A DNA stretch of 64,000 bases from contig MU385739.1 of NCBI GenBank assembly GCA_022497155.1, positions 372,001 through 436,000 on the forward strand, read 5' to 3'. Shown here one piece after another: positions 32,191 through 42,671 of the stretch (positions within the stretch are counted from its first letter, which is position 1; every line of letters begins with the position of its first letter). The position numbers and the translations under genes are program-made. The DNA is from Whalleya microplaca. Lineage: Eukaryota > Ascomycota > Sordariomycetes > Xylariales > Xylariaceae. The notes beneath the pieces were generated by a model. The model did no database searches. It was not told where the DNA came from and worked only from the letters and a program-made list of their open reading frames with translations.

Positions 32191-33828
32191 CTACACAGCC
32201 ATCTTCCAAAGCGGCGGCGCGTCCCGCCGCCGCCGCCGCGCGGGCGTGTCCTCCTCGCGCTCCTCGAGCAGCATCTCGGCGTTCATGGCCTGGGTCCACG
32301 CGTCCTCGGCGGCGGCGGCGTCGCGCTCGATCTGCCCCATGACGCCCAGCTCGGCCAGCATGTCGTGGACGAGGGCGCGGGCGCCGCGCAGCATGCGTGC
32401 GAGCCCGGAGCCATCTTCACTACCCTCACCACCACTACCACCACCACCACCACCGTCTTTGCCATTACCATTGTCATTGTGGTCCTCGCCCAGCTCACGC
32501 AGCAACACCCGCCACGCCTCCAGCTTGCGCACGAGGACCGCACAATCCACCATCCAGCCGCGATCAAGCTCGCTCACGAACCTTACGTCCTCATTCCCCT
32601 CCTTAACCAGGGCGCCGACGTCGCCGCCCCGCTGCGCCGCCACGATGGCGCTCATCTGCTCGGCCCACGCCTCGAACCCGCGCACGACGCGCTCGTACCG
32701 GCCGCCGGGCTCGCCGAGGCTCCAGACCCCGTTGAGCACCTGGTCGAGGACCTGCAGCTTGGGCTCGAGGCCCCGCCCATTGCCATCCTGGCCCCAGCGC
32801 GCGAGGGCGGCGACGTTCCGCGCCTCGACGCCGGCGCGCTCGGCGTCCGCGAGCGCGTCGGTCTCGGTTGCGAGGCGGGCGAAGCGGGACTCGAGGTGTG
32901 TGCGCGCGCTGGCGTGCCATTCGGCGTCGACGGCGGCGGCGTCGCGGTGCAGGAGGGAGAGCTGCAGCAGCTCGGTCTGCAGGCGGGCCGTCTCGGCCGA
33001 GATCGCGACGTTGGTGGGCAGCTTCGAGGGCGAGGGGGGCGCGAGGAAGGTTGCCGTGAGCGGCTTCGGCGCCAGCGTCTTCGCGGGGCTGTAGTGCTGC
33101 TGGTTCGTGTTGAAGGCTGGGCGGTGCGGTGCCGCTATGGCGTTGTGGTGTTGGGATGGCGGTGGGCCGGTGGTGGAGGACTGCGAGGATGCGATGGATT
33201 GGGATTTCGCGCGGGCGTGGTTCGTCTGCGAGCGCGTCACGGGCTTCGAGGTGTTTGTGGGGAAGCTTGTCGACGTGGGCGTTCCGGGCCCCGAGGACGG
33301 GGGCGAGGGCTGTGACGAGCGTGGGCGGAGCGTCGTGGCGGCGGTGAGGCTCGTGACGGTGCTCTTCGCGCGGGAGTGGCCTATCTGTCGCTGGGCTGGA
33401 GCTGATGTAGGGCCACCGGATGACCGCGGTCGACTCGTGCTGGCGCTCGAAGTACGACTCCCTGTAGATATCGACGAGAGAGGTGGGTGGCGTGTGGATA
33501 ATGCCCTGCCCGGGGGCTTCGTGGTGGTGGTGGTGGTGGTGTTGGCAGCATTATCGGCTCGTGCTGACGAGACCTTGCTGCCATAAGTGCCCGAAACTGG
33601 GCGAGTTTTAGCTGAGCCTGTTGGTCTGATTCGAGAAGTAGTAGATGCAGAGGTCGTCGCGCTCGTGACGGTCGCTGACCTCGTTAAGGGCTTCGTGGGC
33701 AATCGGCTGGGCGACGTGGCTCTGGCCTGGCTGCGTGTCGAGACGCCGTCTTTGTGGTCCGAATCACCGGCCCGAGATGTGGGTTGGCGCAATGAACGTG
33801 CGCGGCTCACACTAGTTGACGAAGACAT
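32191..33828 (-). CDS. Uncharacterised fungal protein: basic disordered N-terminus, helical C-terminus
   Basis: Function not recognised. Single exon, 545 aa. Residues 1-260 are Ser/Thr/Pro/Arg-rich and basic with hardly any acidic residues (repeated SRAKS, SQPSPPSS, PTSTSF). Residues of about 275-400 are amphipathic helices (ARLQTELLQLSLLHRDAAAV, HLESRFARLATETDALADAE, EPKLQVLDQVLNGVWSLG). A Gly/Asn/Asp-rich loop is at about 450-475, and a last helical part follows. This layout, a basic disordered tail followed by coiled coil, resembles the microtubule-binding augmin subunit HAUS8; that is only a layout comparison. The C-terminal half is very GC-rich, and this opens long chance frames on the other strand. 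Confidence 0.75.
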   Translation of the reverse strand: MSSSTSVSRARSLRQPTSRAGDSDHKDGVSTRSQARATSPSRLPTKPLTRSATVTSATTSASTTSRIRPTGSAKTRPVSGTYGSKVSSARADNAANTTTTTTTKPPGRALSTRHPPLSSISTGSRTSSASTSRPRSSGGPTSAPAQRQIGHSRAKSTVTSLTAATTLRPRSSQPSPPSSGPGTPTSTSFPTNTSKPVTRSQTNHARAKSQSIASSQSSTTGPPPSQHHNAIAAPHRPAFNTNQQHYSPAKTLAPKPLTATFLAPPSPSKLPTNVAISAETARLQTELLQLSLLHRDAAAVDAEWHASARTHLESRFARLATETDALADAERAGVEARNVAALARWGQDGNGRGLEPKLQVLDQVLNGVWSLGEPGGRYERVVRGFEAWAEQMSAIVAAQRGGDVGALVKEGNEDVRFVSELDRGWMVDCAVLVRKLEAWRVLLRELGEDHNDNGNGKDGGGGGGSGGEGSEDGSGLARMLRGARALVHDMLAELGVMGQIERDAAAAEDAWTQAMNAEMLLEEREEDTPARRRRRDAPPLWKMAV

Positions 33829-33890
33829 GTTTCCTGGCCGTGAGACAGGAGTTGGTATGCAATTGGGATGTTGATGTTTCGGTCAGGATA

Positions 33891-33924
33891 TTTTGGGGTC
33901 TTGGGGGTCTTGGGGGTCTTGTTG
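33891..33924 (+). repeat. Tandem repeat, 10-bp unit
   Basis: Roughly three copies of GGGGGTCTTG follow each other just upstream of the minus-strand gene starting at 33828. Confidence 0.75.
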
Positions 33925-34051
33925 ACCCGTGCACTGAACAGGTCCTATGCACTAAGAATGCGTACCGTAAGTCATTCTTTTGGGAAGCTCCAGGGCTGTC
34001 AGGGACTCGACCCCACCGAGTCTTCCATTGGCTTTGGTGGGGTGCAGCCTG

Positions 34052-34083
34052 CCTATCGTGCCTATCGTGCCTATCGTGCCTAT
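34052..34083 (+). repeat. Tandem repeat, 9-bp unit
   Basis: About three and a half copies of CCTATCGTG in direct tandem, the last partial. Confidence 0.85.
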
Positions 34084-35019
34084 CTTAGCGGGCGGGATCT
34101 AATCGAGCTGACAGCCAGTCCCCACAACGAAATGTCATTCAATGGTCCAAGCGTACAGTTTCGAACTGATTTGACTCGGTCTCAACTTCTCATGTTGGAC
34201 CTGTTGCATAAACCATATCCTGGTAACCCGTATGATGCTGCGTAATCGCTTTTCTCGTTGGGAATAGGTATTATTTAAAAATAAAATAAATACATAGATT
34301 AGTGCACATCTTATCCCTTGGGGTGATCTTCCTCCTTGGACAAGAATTATAATACGAGAGGCTTGAAAAACCGAAATATCTTGTTATGACCCTCAATTGC
34401 ATAACAGTAGCACACAGGCAAATTGTGCATGTATATATCAGATTGACATATCACATGTACTTAAGTATCGATACATGTATGATATGACGTTGAGTTAACT
34501 TCCCTTCAAACTCAATGGGAACATTGAAATTCGTGTTCTGTACGGAGAATGCAGGCATATCACCACCAGTAAGAATTGAAGTCTGACAGAACGAAAATCT
34601 CATCTATTGCAGGTATCATCCGGGCCTTTGTAGAAAAATCACGGCCCCAGAGCTCGGGCTTCTAGCCCGGAGCAGGAGTATCAAGTATCAATCAATATCC
34701 CATTCCTAAAAGCCCCCTCGAATCGTAGAATCTTGAACCCTGTAATCCCCTGCAATCCCTGAAATTTGTAGACCAAATACATATCATCTGTCTGGCCTTC
34801 ACTGTGTGTCTCGTATACATCGTACACTTACTTGGTGGTATCATCCTAGGTACCAGGAAACGCCGACTCCCGAACCAATACATAAACCCTTATTGTATAT
34901 GTACCGAATCGAACGAATAGGTAGGTAACCAACCAGACAAGGCACCAGTCCAAAATACCCCACAAGGGGGGCTCCCTGCCTGGGGGGAACTTGAATGCGT
35001 GCCATTCCTGCCTGCAATA

Positions 35020-35053
35020 CCCCCCCCCTCCCCCTCCCCCTCCCCCCTTCCCC
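35020..35053 (-). repeat. Poly-C tract (G-rich on the minus strand), possible G-quadruplex
   Basis: Runs of five to nine C separated by single T lie 36-69 bases past the stop of the minus-strand gene ending at 35089. On its sense strand these are closely spaced G-runs. Confidence 0.7.
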
Positions 35054-35088
35054 ATACGTCGAGTTACAGCTCCATAGAGCTGAGGAGC

Positions 35089-37161
35089 TCACGCAGCCTC
35101 CTCCGTAACCTCAAGAGACGGGATATCCCTCCTCTTCTCCAGGCGTCTCAACTCGGCCCTATCCTCCTCCATATTATCCACCAAGGCCCTCAGGCTGCCC
35201 CCGTATTTCTGCACGAGCCGGGCCTGGCAGCTAAAGCACACCCTTAGGTAGCAAAACGAGCACACGCGGCGGGGCTCCCTGTCCTCGGTGCCGCAGGTGG
35301 CGCACGCGAGCGCGTAGTTCACGTTCTTGCCGGTGACCCAGCGCTCGTGGTTGTTGAAGCAGGCGAAGTGCTTCGCGGCGAGCGGCTTGGGCGCCCAGAT
35401 GCCCTCCGCCGAGCACCTGACGGGGACGAGTTCCCGGTCGCGCGGGAACAGCGCCAGGCCCTCGTTGAGCCGCGCCGCCTCCTCGTCCGACATCTGCTCC
35501 GTCGACTCGCCGATGTCGCTGAGCGCCACGGCGTGCGTGTCGACCGAGATCTTGCGCGTCGGTTGCGGTTGCAGGATCGTGCGCTTCCCGCTCGAGTCCG
35601 GCGAGATCTGCGGCTGGTTCAGTGATGTCACCAGGTTGTAGAACTCGGGCTTGGCGCCCGCCTCGTTTGAGTTTGCGGGAGACTTCGACCGCGCATCCAC
35701 CGTAGTAGTAGATCCCATGCTTTCAGATCTAGTGGTGAAGTGGTTCGGGCTAGGGCTAGCTGCCTGCGTGTCTTGCAAGCTGCTCATGGCTGTGTCATGG
35801 GGTGGAAAGCTGGAGGGCGAGCGTAGGTTCGGGTTGCTGCGCGCAGGTCTAGGATGCTGCGGTAGTCCAAGCCTTGGGACTCCTCCAACCCCTCCAACTG
35901 GGGGTCGGGGAATAGAGTTCGTGTTGGCCTCATATTTAGGATTTTCTGACGTAGCAGCTGGGTTCGGTGATGTGCCACTCTGGTCTACGACGGTCGAAGT
36001 GTCGGGAGCTGGTGACTCGGATGTGGTGGTCACATGGTGTGCCTCGCTTTTGGTTTCTACCTTGGACTTTGGTTCCTGTGGAAGCTCTGGTAGCTCAGAG
36101 ATCGCAGGCTTGTTTACAGGCTCCTTGCTGCTGCTATGCTTGACCAACCCCTTGAGAACTGATGAAAACTTCCCCATATCTTCTTCGTTTCCCAAAGTGT
36201 CTGGCCGGATTGGCCGGATGTCTCGTCCTGGCAGTGATGCACTTCTTGGGGGCAATGCAGCAGTAGCTGTGTCGCTTTGTATAGGTGGTGGAAGAGGGAG
36301 AGGATCCAGCTTAACAGTTTGTGAAGTAGATGCGGTAGATCCGTGTGAGACGGCTAGCTTGAGCTCAGCAACGGCAAGACTGCGGTCTGACTTTGAAGAG
36401 GCTCTCCTGCGCCAAATTTCACGTTTTTGAGGTGAATTACCTGTGACTGAGACCGGCGATGACGAGGGGTCTGTGTTCTGCGGCTCCTGTTTAGGGACGT
36501 CAGGCGACCCATTCCTCCTAGGTGTCGTCGGCCGGGTTGGTTCTTTCATCGGAGGCGGCGGTGGCACGGGCTCATTTGCGATGATTTCATCTAATACATT
36601 CACCATCTCACTCTCACTAGGACTCACTTGGTACGGTTGGTACGGTGAATAAGTCTTTGATGGCCGCTGCTGTATGTCGCTGACTCCTTCTCTTTCCGGT
36701 GAATAAGATGGTTCACTGTCCTTTGTGAAGAAACTATCCTGCGACGACCTCTGAACAGAATCTGACGAGGTGTGCGAATACGCCGACAAGATGCTTGATA
36801 TGGAAGACACCCGCTTCAGTTTCTTCGACTTTCCAGCCGCTGTTGGTGCAGGCCTCATTGGTAGTCCCACTGGCTTTCTTGGGATTACGTTTCTCTGCGA
36901 TTGAGAATTACTGGACTCCATTATATTGGTGAGAGCCGGTAAAGGCGACTCTACTGGCTTTTGTAGAGTGCTTGTGCTCTCGCGGGTGTTAGTCTTGATG
37001 CTGACGCTGTCCTTCCTTGGTGGGAATGGGGAATACGACGAAGTAGGTAGTTTTCGAGGTATTGTTTCTGGTTTATCGTCCAACTCAGATGGAGGGGCGG
37101 GCAATGCTTTGGAAAAACGCGATCGACCCGACTTGGGGGTCTGAAGAGTAGAATAGTCCAT
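35089..37161 (-). CDS. Uncharacterised protein with a C-terminal Cys/His-rich module
   Basis: Function not recognised. Single exon, 690 aa. Residues 1-560 are Ser/Pro/Thr-rich, low-complexity and likely disordered, with many SP/TP sites and a short PPPPP stretch. Residues of about 560-665 look folded. They contain C601, H605, C620, C623, C634, C637, C642 and C645 (C-x3-H-x14-C-x2-C-x10-C-x2-C-x4-C-x2-C), an order and count that could hold two zinc ions. Tryptophan 608 and the YALACATCG and RVCSFCYLRVCFSC segments are the likely core. A short charged helix follows (EEDRAELRRLEKRRD). It could be a protein-protein interaction module. The last third of the gene is markedly GC-rich relative to the rest. 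Confidence 0.78.
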   Translation of the reverse strand: MDYSTLQTPKSGRSRFSKALPAPPSELDDKPETIPRKLPTSSYSPFPPRKDSVSIKTNTRESTSTLQKPVESPLPALTNIMESSNSQSQRNVIPRKPVGLPMRPAPTAAGKSKKLKRVSSISSILSAYSHTSSDSVQRSSQDSFFTKDSEPSYSPEREGVSDIQQRPSKTYSPYQPYQVSPSESEMVNVLDEIIANEPVPPPPPMKEPTRPTTPRRNGSPDVPKQEPQNTDPSSSPVSVTGNSPQKREIWRRRASSKSDRSLAVAELKLAVSHGSTASTSQTVKLDPLPLPPPIQSDTATAALPPRSASLPGRDIRPIRPDTLGNEEDMGKFSSVLKGLVKHSSSKEPVNKPAISELPELPQEPKSKVETKSEAHHVTTTSESPAPDTSTVVDQSGTSPNPAATSENPKYEANTNSIPRPPVGGVGGVPRLGLPQHPRPARSNPNLRSPSSFPPHDTAMSSLQDTQAASPSPNHFTTRSESMGSTTTVDARSKSPANSNEAGAKPEFYNLVTSLNQPQISPDSSGKRTILQPQPTRKISVDTHAVALSDIGESTEQMSDEEAARLNEGLALFPRDRELVPVRCSAEGIWAPKPLAAKHFACFNNHERWVTGKNVNYALACATCGTEDREPRRVCSFCYLRVCFSCQARLVQKYGGSLRALVDNMEEDRAELRRLEKRRDIPSLEVTEEAA

Positions 37162-40100
37162 TCTGATCGGTTGAATTCGGACGGTGACTAAGAGGGTGAG
37201 AGGAGGGTGAAATAGCGGGTGAGATAACAGATGCTGTCATACCAATACGACATCAACGTATGTGCGTATGCTGTCCGACAAATTCGTCCGATGATGTAGA
37301 AGAAGAAGATTTGGGGGTCCGTAATTAGGTTGCAGATGTAATAAGTGCGTCGCCGTTCGATGGGTTGGGCCACTGGTGAGCTTTTGTTGATACCTAGGTA
37401 CGCTGACTTTTGCCTAGATGTACGTACTTATGTAACATCTGATGCAAGGTACCACTATCGAAGGATCCACCTATGATTCTTTACTAGGAGTAATACTACG
37501 AGTCCAAGCAGCCCAAGTTACCAACTTTCTCTGCGTGGGGTGCCAACTTTTTCTCGGGTTTCCAGCGTGTCTCTGGTGGCGGAACTTGCAGGGAAAAGAA
37601 GAGAGAATTGGGGAAATGGGAATCTTGTAACCCCTGACTTTCCTTGCAGTCCTCTGTCACGTACTATAGTACAATAATAACTAGCTGCGATACATACGCG
37701 AATCTCGTCCTAAAGGATTAGCATATTTGCATATTGCCTTAGCCTGTCGTGGCAGTCGATCCCTGGAAAGGCTGAAACACCCACGGCATACCCAAAAGAA
37801 GCTGGTCAACCTTAATTGATATTGCCAGGGTATCGCATCGCGTCTTTCTTACAAGATGCGCGAATTTGACAACGGACGCGTTCAACGGCCAATTAGATCT
37901 GTCAGTACTTGATGAGGGCTATGATGAAGGTGAACGAACGAGAAAGACTTGATCGGTATAGGACAAAGGAATCTCGAGAGAAAATACGAGTCTTAAAGGA
38001 ACAAAAGCAACCCGGTAGGTAGGAGTTGTATTATCGCGTACGGGTAACTACATATGGACAGATCTTGAGTCACTTGAGATACCTACATGTATGTAATAAA
38101 GGTGGTTTAATTTTACTTCTCACCACTCGTTGGAATGAGACAAACACCAGCTGCTAAGTTCGGAAATATAATAATGAGGTGCTACCTACCTACGCACAAA
38201 TCACGTCAAGCACACGCCACTGCTTATAAGTTACAAAAAAATACGGAAAAAAGAAAAAGTCGAACGAGACGGACTCCAGGCGGTGTTACTGTACTGTGTT
38301 ACTGAAGGTGACGGGGGATTACTTTGTACAGCGCCGATGCCTGTTGCTGATGATGGCTGAGTAGCAGAGAATGGTCCCGTTCTTCTCAGGGGAAATGACA
38401 GGAATAGCGCCGTCCGGCTTGATGATCCTATCAGAGCTACACGTGTTGCACGCTACGACACCGGTGGAGACGGCTTCGGAAGAACCGGAGACTTGGCCCC
38501 CCCTGAAGGGACCCTGATCACCTTCTCCTGAGATCTAACCAAGCCCAGATCGCGATAGGCTTCTTCACAACCTGACAACCTGGAAACTGATGAATGATCG
38601 CCTTCTTTTTTTATGCGACGATGCCGCAGAGTCTAGCGCATAGGTACAGTAGATACATACACCAATGGCTCTAAAAGTTGGTGTACGTAGGTAAGCTTGA
38701 TCCGGGTTACGCGGTAGATCTTACGATTAGTGCCAGTCATTTGATCAATGGAGGCTCAATGGAGGCGCAAAGAACCTGATAAATTACCTATGTGTTCAGG
38801 TATATACCTTGTTGTCGTGCTTCATTATAAAATTCTATTAGAGTGGTTGTCGTGATGTATACGATGTATACGGAGTCTGTTCCTGTTGGTGGATTGTATC
38901 CATATCGGGGCAATAGAACGTGGCCGAGGTGGCTCAAGCTGTTTCGGGGTTTATGTAGGTCAAACCTCCGGTTCCACGACACGGGCAAATAAGATTGGTG
39001 CGATGACAAAGGTATTCAGGATGGGTTGAACTGTGAATCCTGTAATTTGTATATTGTGTATCTGTCTGAGAGTTGTGTTAACTTGACAAAACTCTGTGAT
39101 ATGTAACTTGTTCGGACTGAACTTGGCAACATAGAAGCAGAAGAGACAACGTTGTACTGTGTAAGCAAGTCAACCGAATATTGCTGCTTAACCCAGGTAA
39201 AACTTACGCCTTTTTTGGTGAGTCTGGATGCTGACGAGTGAGAGCCCTGCGAGACGAACCCCTGAATTCAGGTATACTATAGTAAGAAAACCGAACCCAT
39301 TGTTGCACGTATGCAGAAACGCATTCGTAGACGAGTACCCGTCTCAACTCTCCCGACATGGCACAACGCGAATCCCACTCGTCTGGATGCTCCCGCTGCA
39401 TGCCGGTCGATAATATATTAAAATTGACATTCATAGATCAAAACGTTGCATCTGCCTTGACGCAGACTATCGATGACTGCACGCATCGATTGGCTGAGAA
39501 GTTATCACACTGCATCGTCTAATATTACTTTGATTACCGACTATCCTGTGCAACAGTTCATCTATCGTGGACTTTTCGGAGAGATGGGATGAGTTGAGGA
39601 TTTGAATGCCATCGTGTTCCCTTGGAATGACTTAATATGACCAGCCTGAGTCGCCATACCAGACTTGTTTATCTCGTTTTCTGATTTTGTGTATAGAGAC
39701 GTCTTTGCATGTTGAGCTAGTGGGAATCCTACCAACTCCACAACTTTACAACAAATTATATAGTAGGGCTGTAGGGTCCAGCTTTTCTCCAACCCGGGGC
39801 CATGTCATCTATTTAGGAGCTTACGGACGGATAAAAATCACGATACGTGCGATTGGTTCAGGCATTATCCCTTACTTTGTAGAGTTCTCTTCACGACATG
39901 GGGAGAAGGGAAGTCTTCCGCAGAGAAACTCTTATCAAGGGCCGGGAGTTGGGTTGCTCCACTGGCGCAGTCCAACCAGAACTCATGTATATTGTAATGA
40001 CTTGACCGATCGTATCTCACCGCAACAGTGGAGATGCTGACACCATCGACAGGTATCTCCGCCCGTCGGAGGGGAAGCCGACTGCATCCCTTAGAAACCT

Positions 40101-40247
40101 ATGTCTGCGCTGCCAATTTCTGTGTGACGGTAAAAAGGGCGAGGTTGAGGATTCGTCTACCATAGTCCCGGGTAATTGTTGCTTTAATTTACCAGAAATT
40201 GAATTGCCAATCGCCCTTTTTCTATAGGTAGTTGTTGGTCTTCGCCG
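37162..40247. other. Spacer of about 3.1 kb
   Basis: Upstream regions of the divergent genes at 35089-37161 (-) and 40248-42671 (+). Frames such as 38788-39009, 39562-39792 and 39687-40040 have no domain. One segment, 38319-38534 on the minus strand, looks coding and is listed separately. No transposon or RNA gene seen. Confidence 0.45.
38319..38534 (-). other. Possible terminal exon of an unannotated Cys-containing protein
   Basis: On the minus strand, after a plausible acceptor (TTGGTTAG at 38535-38542), 71 codons stay open to a TAA at 38319-38321. The product ends with VACNTCSSDRII, NGTILCYSA and RHRRCTK, with four cysteines and many codons ending in C. The upstream frame has a stop right before the acceptor, so it needs a 5' exon, which I could not identify with confidence. 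The NG-x-I-L-C pattern loosely recalls the CVNH gene at 22.6-24.3 kb. It may be a real small gene, a pseudogene fragment, or chance. Confidence 0.3.
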
Positions 40248-42671
40248 ATGTCTTCCTCTTTGCCGATACATGCCGACGGCGCACCCGAGACTGCACCTCT
40301 GCTAGGGCCGAACGCCTCCGCGGTCAGCGACGCGGCTCAGAACAGGTCCAATGGCACTTTCACGGGCTCAAGTGACACCAATGGAAATGGTTCTGTAGGC
40401 ACAGATGTAGAGAACGGCCAGGTCAACGGCTCCAACGGCGCCGTACCGAACGGAGACGAGGCGAAGCTGAAGGTGAACAAGTCAGCGCTACTGCCGGCAC
40501 TTGCGATCGGTGTAAGTCCGCTGTCCCGTTCGCCGTTTCTCGAATCCCGCGTCCTACTTAAGACGAGAGAGCTGACCAGAAACCAGATCTTCCTAGTCGC
40601 CATGGACCAGACGTTGACGATCGCCACCTACGGCAAGATGGGCAGCGACCTCAACGCGCTGAACAACACAAGCTGGATCGCGACCTCGTACTTCCTAACC
40701 CTGACCACCTTCCAGCCCCTGTACGGACGCCTGTCCGACATCTTCGGACGGAAGGAGTGTCTGCTGTTCGCCTACAGTGTCTTCGGCATCGGCTGCCTGG
40801 GCTGCGGGCTGGCCAAGGACATCGTGCAGCTCTGCATCGCACGCGCGGTCGCCGGTAGTAAGTATTTAAGTGTTCTTTTTTTCCTATTCAGTCCGTCTTC
40901 AGGACTAAATCCGCCTATTTAAGGTGTCTCAGGGTTGAGAACTCCTGAAGACGAAAGTCGAAGCTCCCAGCTTCTCCAGAAAGGATACTTGCTAAATCTG
41001 AATTTTGTACAGTGGGAGGCGGCGGCATGAACGCCGTCGTCAGCATCCTCGTCACGGACCTGGTCTCCCTCCGCGACCGCGGCGTCTGGCAAGGCTACAT
41101 CAACATCGTGTACGCGGCCGGCGTGGCGGCCGGCGCGCCCATCGGGGGCCTGATGGCGGATAGCATCGGCTGGCGATGGTACGCCCGGCCCCCTTTCCCC
41201 CCTTTCCCCACCTGTTCCCTCCAGGCCCTCTAGGCTCTCTAGGCTCTCTAGGCTCTCCGTGCCACTTAAAGGCCACCTAGCTAACGAGGAGATGATAGGG
41301 CGTTCGCGGGGCAATTCCCGATCGCGATCGTGGCCTGGCTGTCCGTGTTCCTGGTGCTGCACCTGCCGAAGGCAGACCACGCGCACTGGACGAAGAAGTT
41401 CCTGCGGATCGACTTCCTCGGGGCCTTCACGCTCGTCTCCGCCGTCTTCACGCTGCTGTTCGGGCTCGACAACGGCAGCAACGAGGGGTGGGGGAAGCGG
41501 ATCACGATCATACCATTAGCGCTTACGCCGGTGCTGTTCGCGGTGTTCGTGCTGATCGAGGTGCGCGTGGCGTCGGACCCGTTCGCGCCCGGGCACGTCA
41601 TCCTCCACCGCCCGCTGCTCGCCGCGTACGGCGCGAATTTCTTCGGCGTCGCGGCGCAGATGGGCGTGCTGTTCTTCATCGCGCTGTTCTTCCAGGCCGC
41701 CGTGGGGCTATCTGCTACGCGCGCCGGCCTCGTGTTCCTGCCCAGTACGTTCTTTGGGCTCGCGGGGTCGCTGGGGGGCGGGATCGTCATGCGCCGCACG
41801 GGGAAGTACTACTGGCTTACGTTCGTCGGGTACATCTTCGTCCTCCTTAGCGTGGTGCCCTTTGTTATATTCACGGGCCCGGCTATGAAGTCGACTGTGG
41901 GCGCTGTCGTGGGGCTCTGTTTGATCTCGCTGGGTGCTGGTATATGTACGCTTTCTCCTTTTTTTCTCCCTGTCATGTCCTCGCTTACTCTCTCCCCCTT
42001 TCCTAATACATTTTATCTTCTTTTTACTCTCAGTCTCCTGCTTAACTTCCTACCCCTTTATGATAAGCCCCGGTTACGACTACCTACATAACTAACACAC
42101 CCCACCCCCTACACAGCAATCACCACCACGCTCATCGCAATAATCGCCAACGCGGCATCCGAGGACATGGCCGTGGCCATCGCGTGCTCATACCTATTCC
42201 GGTCGCTGGGGACGACGCTGGGAATCAGCGTGTCGACAGCAGTGCTGCAGCAGGTGCTGCGCACGAGCCTGGCGTCCGCGCTCGGGGGCGACCGCGGGCG
42301 CGCCGCCGAGATCGAGGAGGTGAGTACTATCTATCCAATGTCCCTTCCCCTCGCCCCTCCTTCTATCCCGTTTGTTTAAGCGTGGTTTACTCCCCCGACA
42401 TACCTTCGGTCATGGCTTATATAGCAGACCATTCTCCATGTATACCCAGAGACTACTAGTCGTAACTTCTTGCTAACCCCTGAATTTTATATAATAGGGC
42501 GTCCGCCAAAGCCTGGACTACATCCGTGGCCTCGAGCCCGCGCTGGCCGAGCTCGTGCGTTCCTGCTACGCCGTCGCCACGCAGCACGCGTTCATCCCCG
42601 TCGTGGCCTTCGCCGTCTGCGCGCTGCTGTCTACGGCGTTCATCAAGGAGAAGAAACTGGAGAGGAAATAG
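40248..42671 (+). CDS. MFS transporter, DHA2 / vacuolar basic amino-acid (VBA) type
   Basis: A 14-helix major facilitator antiporter; relatives export drugs or move basic amino acids into the vacuole. Six exons: 40248-40511, 40587-40857, 41013-41178, 41299-41945, 42117-42319 and 42498-42671, giving 574 aa. Introns are 75, 155, 120, 171 and 178 nt; each junction restores family sequence (ALAIG-IFLVAMDQT; AVAG-MGGGGMNAV; GWRW-AFAGQFP). The N-terminus, about 85 residues, is Asn/Gly/Ser-rich and cytosolic. The first helix carries VAMDQT, a DHA2-type opening motif. YGRLSDIFGRKECLLF is the loop 2-3 motif (GxLxDxxGRK), and GAPIGGLMADSIGWRW matches the helix-5 antiporter motif. Substrate is not evident. 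Intron 3 contains a 9-bp tandem repeat. Confidence 0.9.
41226..41257 (+). repeat. Tandem repeat, 9-bp unit, inside an MFS intron
   Basis: About three copies of CTCTAGGCT in intron 3 of the MFS gene. Confidence 0.8.

Larger units (their letters stand above)
33829..35088. other. Spacer with two short minisatellites and a C-rich tract
   Basis: Upstream of the gene ending at 32191 and downstream of the gene ending at 35089. It holds tandem repeats at 33891-33924 and 34052-34083 and a C-rich tract at 35020-35053. The frame at 33868-34245 is built on the repeat and is not a gene. Confidence 0.5.
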
